Origin: DATFLS01 sp964413425
Lineage (GTDB): Bacteria; Fidelibacterota; JAANXI01
DNA length: 13,666 nucleotides
Direction of reading: 5' to 3'
Assembly: GCA_964413425.1 (NCBI GenBank)
Contig: CAYPST010000111.1
Location: 1-13,666, forward strand
Each line of letters begins with the position of its first letter. Within the stretch, counting starts at the first letter, position 1. Positions 1-5,654 of the stretch are shown here, piece by piece. The notes beneath the pieces were generated by a model. It worked only from the letters and a program-made list of their open reading frames with translations, searched no databases and was not told the DNA's origin. The translations under genes were made by a program, and so were the position numbers.

Positions 1-146
1 ATCGCTCAACTTAGGTAGAACATATCACTGCCCAACCCTCGCAATAAATTGTGAATATGTTTTCTCTGCATAATAAAAATAGGTCAGGTTCAGCATCTTG
101 TATCAGAACCATATTTTCTAAACACTCTCATCTCTATACATAAAGA

Positions 147-176
147 AGGGGTTCTGACGTTGCGTTCAGAACCCCT
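147..176 (-). terminator. Hairpin terminator of the second cassette
   Basis: A perfect 11-bp inverted repeat (arm AGGGGTTCTGA at 147-157, complement at 166-176) encloses an 8-nt loop. Read on the minus strand it lies about 30 nt past the stop codon of the barrel gene and is followed by TCTTTA, a short and imperfect T-tract. The location and stem strength support an intrinsic terminator; the weak T-tract lowers certainty. The sequence TCAGAACC of the stem also occurs at 103-110, so an alternative pairing with 150-157 is possible. Nothing else was identified in 1-146. Confidence 0.65.
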
Positions 177-207
177 GACTGCTGTGTATTTTCACGGGAT
201 AGTGGTA

Positions 208-1500
208 TTAAAACACCAGCTCCTGTCCTAATGCCAGCGAGAATCCATTGGCATGATTGAAGAACCCCCCGGTCTGGGAAAACCCGAACACTAGACGGTA
301 GTGATTGAACTCCAATCCCAGGCCCGTACCCCATCCGAAATTATGCAGTCCCCCGAGATTGATGCCGAATCGCAGGGGGAACCAGCGCGCCAACCGGTAT
401 TCCCCGGCCAGGGCCAGTTTCGGAGTGCTCGTGGTCATGAGCTGGTTTGAGAATCCCATGCTGTAGTTCACGAAGACCCGCAGTGGAGCGGCTACATCAT
501 ATTGAAAGCCGGCCACAAGATACGTGGGATAGGAAGTGGTAAAGCCCGGAGCTGCATAAGAAGTATCCGTAGTGACAGACGCTTCCATCAGCGAGTCGAG
601 ATTGTTATCGAATAGATCCTGCGAATCGAGTTCTATATCAAAGGCGTATTCGAAGATTTCGGTATTCTCGTCGCTCCAATTAATGGCTCCCAGCAGATTG
701 TTCAGGGCGAGGTTGGCTGTCATTTTCTCATTCACCTTGGCGGCGGCGCCGAGATCAAAGGCATATCCATACCCAATCAAACTATATTTGGCAGTGGCGT
801 TTCCCCGGGCGGCAATGCGATCCTGGTAGGTGGTCATTTCACCGGAAAACTGCTCAGTGTGCGCGTAACCCGCTCCGCCAAGCACTTTGACACCTATACC
901 AAGATAGGTTTCTTCGAAATACGGGACGGATATGGGAAATCCGTGGGCGATGGAAAAGGTGGCCACAGTGAGTGTTTCAATATTGAGATTGTCCAAAGAA
1001 ATCGGTTTCTCGAATTCATTCCCGAGGAATAGTAAATCCGGCAGAGCCCTGGGAATCACTCCTGCCCCGAGGGCCTGCGCATCCAGAGCCAGGGCGGTGC
1101 GCCCGAAGGACATCCCGAGCAGCCGCATCGATACCTGGGGATACACTTCCATACCCGCCTCAGGAAAATTTGCAAGCAGTGCCTGCTTCTTTGCATCATC
1201 CAGATGTCCTCCCTGGTGAAAATACGTGTTATACAACGACGGGGTGATGGCGTTGTTCGCGAGAGACATGGAGGGGAACGGGACCAGCGGAAGCACGCCG
1301 AAACTTAACATAAAGCCCGGATTATCTGTGTACCCAAGATTCGCCGGATTCCAGCCAAGCGCTTCGACCCCTCTGGCCTGCGTGGCATATGCTCCTGAGA
1401 ATGCCAGGCTGCGGGGGCTGATATATGTCTGACTCCGCACGGTTCCGGTAATTACAAGACTTAACAGAAGTATACTTATATATCGCCAGATGGATTTCAT
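208..1500 (-). CDS. Outer-membrane beta-barrel protein, cassette copy A
   Basis: Predicted outer-membrane barrel of 430 aa. A cleavable signal peptide is visible (MKSIWRY, then a hydrophobic run, with likely cleavage near TVRS-Q, residue about 23). The mature protein alternates short amphipathic strands with turns rich in G, N and D, and ends in an aromatic residue (GQELVF), as expected for a BAM-recognised barrel. The conserved GWNPANLGY near residue 49 resembles the N-terminal motif of FadL/PorV/DUF5723-type proteins, but I cannot assign a family firmly. It is clearly paralogous to the barrel at 4357-5643 over its whole length, including SPRS, NPGF.LSFGVLP.VPFPS, GYGYAFDLG, MTANLA.NN and FGFSQTGGF. 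The start at 1500 is preferred over the ATG at 1506 because GAGGAG lies 8 nt from the former and only 2 nt from the latter, and because the paralogue begins MK. It follows the lipoprotein stop by 2 nt, implying translational coupling. The ligand or cargo is unknown. Confidence 0.88.
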   Translation of the reverse strand: MKSIWRYISILLLSLVITGTVRSQTYISPRSLAFSGAYATQARGVEALGWNPANLGYTDNPGFMLSFGVLPLVPFPSMSLANNAITPSLYNTYFHQGGHLDDAKKQALLANFPEAGMEVYPQVSMRLLGMSFGRTALALDAQALGAGVIPRALPDLLFLGNEFEKPISLDNLNIETLTVATFSIAHGFPISVPYFEETYLGIGVKVLGGAGYAHTEQFSGEMTTYQDRIAARGNATAKYSLIGYGYAFDLGAAAKVNEKMTANLALNNLLGAINWSDENTEIFEYAFDIELDSQDLFDNNLDSLMEASVTTDTSYAAPGFTTSYPTYLVAGFQYDVAAPLRVFVNYSMGFSNQLMTTSTPKLALAGEYRLARWFPLRFGINLGGLHNFGWGTGLGLEFNHYRLVFGFSQTGGFFNHANGFSLALGQELVF

Positions 1501-1502
1501 TG

Positions 1503-3524
1503 TCATTTCTCCTCTTCAACCAGATGATCGTTCAAGTATCGTAATTTGCCGTATAAGGTAATCTGTAAGGAGTCAGTAGAGAGGATGCTGGAAGTTTCTC
1601 CTTCTCCTTTCCCCATCATGTTCACGATGGTTTTAATATAGACGGGCTCCTGAAACAGACTGATTTTAGATGCATCGAGTACGAGTGAGTCCAGAGAGCT
1701 CGCATCAGCCTGGACGGTAAAAATTCCCAGCGAATCCGGAGAGCCCGACGCATCTTCATGAAACAACAAGGTATCCTTGGCCGCATATATTTCCACGCTC
1801 GCGCCGATTTCAAAGGCATTTTCCATCTGAGCAAACAACCGCATGTCCTCTACCTGTTCGGGTATTTCTTCATCCACCAGCTCCGGGTCCAGTTCAACCC
1901 GTGGGTTTTCTGCAATGTTGAACTGGAATGGCGCGGTAATATTCAACGCACCGGTAACGTACTGTCCTCTGGCGATGGTTCCGACATGATTTTCCTCTCC
2001 TATAGTTGCGGAACCGATTACCATGATTTTCTCGGGAAATAAATTGAGAAGGGGGGCCGCATTTCCAAAGATCACCTGGGGATTCTCGGTAATATCCTGG
2101 TTTTCCACCACCAGAGAATCTGAGTCGCCCTCCTCATTGACGGCAATAAGCTTCATGTTCAGAAAAACCGGGAAATCAACATCAGTGTCTACTTCAAGCA
2201 CCATATCCACGGTTTGCAGTTCGATGCCTTTTAAATCCCGGGGGAGATCTGTGAGGTCCTCTTCAAGGCTGTCAAATTCAACGAACTGCGGTGCTATCGA
2301 TCCGCTGAGTGCTTCGAAAGACATATTCGTTAGTTGAATATCCAAATTCACGCTGTCATCCGAGGTAACAGTGGCAAAGTCCTCGCCGGTATCTTCTGTG
2401 TTGACCGTATAGCTGTAGGTCACTTCCTGTTGATTAAGATCCATCTGCAGTGTATATCCGGAGAGATCGGATTGCTGAACTGACAGTTGGGACTTTGCCG
2501 GAACCTGCACCGGGAGCTCGAATGGATTCCCGGACTCATCTACCAGGGAATGAACGGTAAGGTGGAGATCCGCATTTAGATCGAGGTCATTGACAATATC
2601 CATGGCGAGAGTTCCGGTATTCAGGAGTGCCTCTTCGACTTTGGTGTCCGCCTCGAGAGCGACGGTATCGGCATCCTGAATGGTCTGGCCGGGGATCCGG
2701 GCGGTAGCGGAAGTAACTTCCAGATTCTCCCCCTCATTGTGGATCTCCGTCCGCACAAGAAATCCACTGTCGAGGTCATTCTCTGTAACGTCCACTTCTC
2801 CGTCGGAACCATCACTGTGACCGCTGACCACGACGGTCAAGTCGCCGGTTAATACTTTATCAGCGAGGTCCAAACTTTGTGTAGCACTGCTGTCGGTTTG
2901 AATACGGCTGGCAAATTCTACCGAGCCTATGGCCTTGCCTTCACTGTCCTCCAATTTAACGGTGATGGGGGCGCCCAGCGCGATGAACATATTGTTATGA
3001 ACGGTGATGTCAACGAAGCCGGCGCTGAAATCGGCCTCCTGAAACGAATCGAAGCTGATAGACTTCGTCTGGGGCTCAAGATCCGTCTCACCAATAGTGG
3101 TTGTAACGGTATCCTGGGTTTCCAGGGCGGTTGCGATTGGCTCAACAATCGAACTCGGCATGACATCCCGGAAAGTAATGGTATCGGTTTCAAAGGGATC
3201 CGGGGGTGTCAGAGATATAATGCCAATTGTTTTCGACCGTGATTTTTGAACCTCATCGTAATCCAGTTGCTCGTCGATAATCACTGAATCGATGTCAAAT
3301 GTTTTGTTGAAGGCGTAAACCGAATCGGTAGAGCCCTCTTCGACTGCCGTGGTTGTCAGTACAGTATCGCTCAGCAGGTCGTTAAAATGGATGGTTTGCT
3401 TCAGCAGAGGTAACTCCAATTTGACCGACCAGGTGGGAAAGTTCGTCTGGGTGGGATTTTCGATATAACAGCTCGCGAGAATCGCCAGCGCCGCCACCAC
3501 TACAATAGTGATTTTTTTGTACAT
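1503..3524 (-). CDS. Large modular lipoprotein, cassette copy A
   Basis: A 673-aa protein with a lipoprotein signal peptide: MYKK, a hydrophobic stretch, then lipobox LASC with lipidated Cys19. Tyr rather than Asp follows the Cys, so outer-membrane sorting is plausible. The mature N-terminus CYIENPTQTNFPTW matches the paralogue at 5655-8126. The rest is acidic and beta-rich, with repeating patterns of the form 'I.V.NN....G.PI.V.L.D..G' followed by 'S..LDL.....' (about residues 170-230, 300-360 and 445-500). They resemble serial LEA14/WHy-like beta-sandwiches; this fold is inferred from pattern only. It has one copy (about residues 284-410) of the module that is duplicated in the paralogue. 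The C-terminus (SLFQEP.YIKT, STDSLQITL, YLNDHL) is conserved. AAGGA lies 8 nt before the ATG. It is the first gene of the cassette, ending 2 nt before the barrel start. No enzymatic motif is seen. An adhesin, periplasmic scaffold or barrel partner are all possible. Confidence 0.85.
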   Translation of the reverse strand: MYKKITIVVVAALAILASCYIENPTQTNFPTWSVKLELPLLKQTIHFNDLLSDTVLTTTAVEEGSTDSVYAFNKTFDIDSVIIDEQLDYDEVQKSRSKTIGIISLTPPDPFETDTITFRDVMPSSIVEPIATALETQDTVTTTIGETDLEPQTKSISFDSFQEADFSAGFVDITVHNNMFIALGAPITVKLEDSEGKAIGSVEFASRIQTDSSATQSLDLADKVLTGDLTVVVSGHSDGSDGEVDVTENDLDSGFLVRTEIHNEGENLEVTSATARIPGQTIQDADTVALEADTKVEEALLNTGTLAMDIVNDLDLNADLHLTVHSLVDESGNPFELPVQVPAKSQLSVQQSDLSGYTLQMDLNQQEVTYSYTVNTEDTGEDFATVTSDDSVNLDIQLTNMSFEALSGSIAPQFVEFDSLEEDLTDLPRDLKGIELQTVDMVLEVDTDVDFPVFLNMKLIAVNEEGDSDSLVVENQDITENPQVIFGNAAPLLNLFPEKIMVIGSATIGEENHVGTIARGQYVTGALNITAPFQFNIAENPRVELDPELVDEEIPEQVEDMRLFAQMENAFEIGASVEIYAAKDTLLFHEDASGSPDSLGIFTVQADASSLDSLVLDASKISLFQEPVYIKTIVNMMGKGEGETSSILSTDSLQITLYGKLRYLNDHLVEEEK
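1509..1514 (-). promoter_or_regulatory. Ribosome binding site that decides the barrel A start
   Basis: GAGGAG on the minus strand sits inside the last codons of the upstream lipoprotein gene. The spacing is 8 nt to the ATG at 1500 and 2 nt to the ATG at 1506, which overlaps the upstream TGA as ATGA. The normal spacing favours the start at 1500. The Shine-Dalgarno sequence lying within the upstream coding region fits translational coupling. Confidence 0.6.
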
Positions 3525-3575
3525 TTTGTTATCCTTACGCTTATGATAATTTCAACTGGAGAAAAATATACCCCT

Positions 3576-3590
3576 TTCCCCAGTGGGGAA
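3576..3590. promoter_or_regulatory. Small palindrome upstream of lipoprotein A
   Basis: TTCCCC-AGT-GGGGAA is a perfect 6-bp inverted repeat with a 3-nt centre, about 52 nt upstream of the lipoprotein ATG. On the minus strand it is followed by AGGGG and then TATATT, which could be a -10 box, although no good -35 hexamer stands at the right distance. It is flanked by CTGGAG at 3556-3561 and CTCCAG at 3593-3598, an outer inverted pair. A regulator site is possible; equally it may be a leader hairpin if transcription starts further upstream. Confidence 0.3.
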
Positions 3591-3980
3591 GCCTCCAGCT
3601 CCAGACTCTAACAGTATAAAATGTCTGGCTTCTTCCCTGTGTAGTTCCGTTCACCTAACCGGTGCTCCCTCATCGCGATCGGTAATCGCTTCTGACGCTC
3701 ATTTCCCAGCGGAATTCATGAGAGGAATGAACCGTCAGTATTCACTCATATCTTTCACTGAAGTTAGGATCTATATTGAAAGTAGATATGACTTCAATCA
3801 CAGAAAGCAGCGGCTGTAATCGATTTTGCACCAAAAGATCACCAGGGTCCGATTTATTATTAATTTCAAGCATCCGGTAATATAGTAGAACAAATTATTT
3901 TTATGCAACTGAAATTATTAAATAATATATGACTATTAAATCAGCGCAGGAAAGTAATGGTTTCGATTCTCAATCTGCAT

Positions 3981-4034
3981 TGTAGAGCCGTTTCCCCGAT
4001 TGGATCGGGATCGTCGACATGAAACGGCTCTACA
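3981..4034. repeat. 14-bp perfect inverted repeat inside the MITE-like element
   Basis: TGTAGAGCCGTTTC at 3981-3994 is exactly complementary to 4021-4034. Within the 26-nt interior, CCCGAT (3995-4000) pairs with ATCGGG (4004-4009) around a TGG loop, continuing the stem and leaving 11 nt (4010-4020) unpaired on one side. This makes a long cruciform or RNA hairpin with a one-sided bulge. It resembles REP-type palindromes in shape. No duplication flanks this inner repeat, so it appears to belong to the larger element. Confidence 0.75.
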
Positions 4035-4040
4035 GTTTAT

Positions 4041-4072
4041 GAAGGGTGGCAATGCACGGAGAGCATCCCTTC
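4041..4072. repeat. Second internal hairpin of the MITE-like element
   Basis: GAAGGG (4041-4046) pairs with CCCTTC (4067-4072), and ATGC (4052-4055) pairs with GCAT (4063-4066) after a 5-nt bulge. It lies just after the 14-bp stem and gives the element a two-hairpin interior. It is shorter and less certain than the first hairpin. Confidence 0.45.
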
Positions 4073-4293
4073 TGGCTTCCTTACCTTTGATATTACTGAA
4101 CAGATTTAATAGTCATAAAATAATATTAAGTTTATTACAGGGCTACATGCGGTATATTATTGCAATTATTAGGTGTTATATACTCCCTGACACTTTCAGA
4201 ATGGCCCGGATGGGTTACGAGCTCTCAGAGCTTTTTGGAAGAAACGGCTTTAAGATTGTAATAGAATGTGAACGTTTGAAGTAAGGAGAAAAT

Positions 4294-4327
4294 AAAAAAA
4301 AGGAGGTCTGCAGCGGCAGACCTCCTT
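4294..4327 (-). terminator. Strong intrinsic terminator of cassette B
   Basis: A 12-bp stem (4300-4311 with 4316-4327, outer arm AAGGAGGTCTG) closes a 4-nt AGCG loop. On the minus strand it is followed by TTTTTTATTTTC, a classic U-tract. It begins about 30 nt past the stop codon of the barrel gene at 4357-5643 and should end transcription of cassette B before the intergenic element and cassette A. The two cassettes are therefore probably separate transcription units. Confidence 0.92.
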
Positions 4328-4356
4328 GCTTCTTATCAGATAGTAGGCTGGAGATA

Positions 4357-5643
4357 TTAAAAAGACAGTTCCTGTCCCACTGCCAGTGAAAAGCCGGTGG
4401 CATCATTGAGAAATCCGCCGGTTTGCGAAAATCCGAACAGGAGCGAATAGTGGGCGAATTCCAGACCGAATCCGGCGCCCCATTCGACTTTATTCAGGCT
4501 CCCACTGGTGATGCCGAATCGGATGGGAAACCATTGGAGTGGTCTGATTTCCCCGGCAAAAGAGATCCTTGGCTGGGTTGGAGAGATAAGCAAATCAGAT
4601 AAACCAAGTTTGTAATTTACAAACAGGCGGAGCCGGGAAAACATATCATACTGCACACCGGCCACAAAATACGACGGATAGGGCGTAGTGAATCCCCGGG
4701 AGTCATAGGAAGTGTCCGCACTTACTGAGTTAGATATCAGTGAGTCGAGATTTGTATCGTAGAGATTCTGGACTTCTGTGGACAGATTAAAGGAATAATG
4801 GTGCGTCCGGGTATACTCATCTGTCCATTTGATGGATCCCATTATATTATTCACTGCCAGGTTTGCCGTCATGTGGTTTGTCAATCTGGAAGAAATGCCC
4901 AGATCGAAAGCATACCCATATCCTCCCAGGGTATATCTGGCAATAGCATTACCGTCTGCAACGATTCGATCCCGATAGGTGGTTAAACCTCCGGAGAAGG
5001 TATCGGTGGCGGCATACGCCAGTCCGGCAATGGCTTTGACGCCGATACCGACATAGAACTCCGGAATGAAAGGAAGATGGAGCGGGAATCCGTGAGCGAG
5101 AGAGAAGGTAGCGGAAGAAAGGCTTTCCACATGAAAATCATCCAGGGAAACAACTTCGTCAAACCGGTTTCCCTGTAACAGCAATTCGGGGATGGATTTT
5201 GGTAAGACAACGGAATTGAGCACCTGGGTATCCAGCGCAATCGCGGTTCGTCCAACGGACAAACCAAGCAGCCGCAGGTATATCTGTGGATCAAGGCGCC
5301 AGCCGGTCTCCGGAAACACGGAGAGTATTTCGTTCTTCGTTGCCTGATCCAGCGTGCCGCCCTGGCGGAAATAGTTCTCATACCAGGAGGCCGAGACCGA
5401 ACTATTCCCCAGGTAGACCGAAGGAAACGGGACAAAGGGTAACACGCCAAAACTGAGAGAAAATCCGGGATTATCATCGTACCCGAGGTTTGCAGGATTC
5501 CATCCGATGGCGTCCGCCCCGCGGGACTGTGTGGCATAGGTTTGCGAATATGCAATACTCCGGGGACTCAGATACGTCTGACTCCACACGGTCTCGGTGA
5601 AAAGTAGTGTAAGAATGACAGCGAGAATATATCGCAGTTTCAT
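4357..5643 (-). CDS. Outer-membrane beta-barrel protein, cassette copy B
   Basis: A 428-aa predicted outer-membrane barrel. The signal peptide is MKLRY plus a hydrophobic run, with cleavage probably near VWS-Q (residue about 21). The mature chain shows alternating strands, the GWNPANLGY motif near residue 47, GYGYAFDLG in the middle, and a C-terminal Phe (GQELSF) typical of a beta-signal. It aligns end to end with the barrel at 208-1500, with roughly half of the residues identical by eye and only small indels. The gene starts 11 nt after the lipoprotein stop, with AGGAGA upstream of the ATG. Its C-terminus is followed by the strong terminator. FadL-, PorV- or DUF5723-like relationships are suggested by the NPANL motif but not proven. 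It has no C-terminal type IX sorting domain and no plug-domain motif, which argues against a TonB-dependent receptor. Confidence 0.88.
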   Translation of the reverse strand: MKLRYILAVILTLLFTETVWSQTYLSPRSIAYSQTYATQSRGADAIGWNPANLGYDDNPGFSLSFGVLPFVPFPSVYLGNSSVSASWYENYFRQGGTLDQATKNEILSVFPETGWRLDPQIYLRLLGLSVGRTAIALDTQVLNSVVLPKSIPELLLQGNRFDEVVSLDDFHVESLSSATFSLAHGFPLHLPFIPEFYVGIGVKAIAGLAYAATDTFSGGLTTYRDRIVADGNAIARYTLGGYGYAFDLGISSRLTNHMTANLAVNNIMGSIKWTDEYTRTHHYSFNLSTEVQNLYDTNLDSLISNSVSADTSYDSRGFTTPYPSYFVAGVQYDMFSRLRLFVNYKLGLSDLLISPTQPRISFAGEIRPLQWFPIRFGITSGSLNKVEWGAGFGLEFAHYSLLFGFSQTGGFLNDATGFSLAVGQELSF

Positions 5644-5654
5644 GGTGGCTTCTC

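Larger units (their letters stand above)
3928..4117. mobile_element. MITE-like non-autonomous element, 190 bp
   Basis: The terminal inverted repeats are TATGACTATTAAATC (3928-3942) and its exact reverse complement (4103-4117). The repeat stops precisely at the flanking 8-bp duplication, because positions 3927 and 4118 are both A and cannot pair. The element has no transposase and no credible gene. Its interior carries a 14-bp stem (3981-4034) and a second hairpin (4041-4072). Size, terminal repeats and target duplication match a miniature inverted-repeat transposable element mobilised by a transposase elsewhere in the genome. The termini do not let me name an IS family; several families make 8-bp duplications. 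Confidence 0.65.
3920..4125. repeat. 8-bp flanking direct repeats (probable target-site duplication)
   Basis: AAATAATA occurs at 3920-3927 and again at 4118-4125, in the same orientation, each copy abutting the outer end of a perfect 15-bp inverted repeat. This is the arrangement left by transposition with an 8-bp staggered cut. The local AT-richness makes a chance match of an AT-only octamer more likely than usual, but its exact placement at both ends argues against coincidence. Confidence 0.65.
3525..4291. other. Long intergenic region between the two cassettes
   Basis: About 770 nt separate the terminator of cassette B from the start of cassette A. The part nearest the lipoprotein gene must hold its promoter, but I could not identify convincing -35/-10 boxes. 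It does contain the palindrome at 3576-3590. The 3890-4160 part is AT-rich and holds the 190-bp MITE-like element. Open frames here (for example 3583-3819 and 4000-4284 on the plus strand) have no ribosome binding site and no recognisable protein character; the second runs through the element. Confidence 0.6.

Noticed and set aside
3583..3819. 78-codon plus-strand open frame upstream of lipoprotein A
   Set aside because: It starts within a palindrome, lacks a Shine-Dalgarno sequence and has a composition unlike a real protein; it lies in the probable promoter region of the opposite strand.
4220..4236. Short AGCTC-TCA-GAGCT hairpin followed by TTTT on the plus strand, terminator-like
   Set aside because: Only a 5-bp stem, and there is no plus-strand gene upstream that it could terminate.
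4000..4284. 94-codon plus-strand open frame in the intergenic region
   Set aside because: It starts inside the 14-bp palindrome, runs across the end of the MITE-like element and its target duplication, has no ribosome binding site and no recognisable protein pattern.
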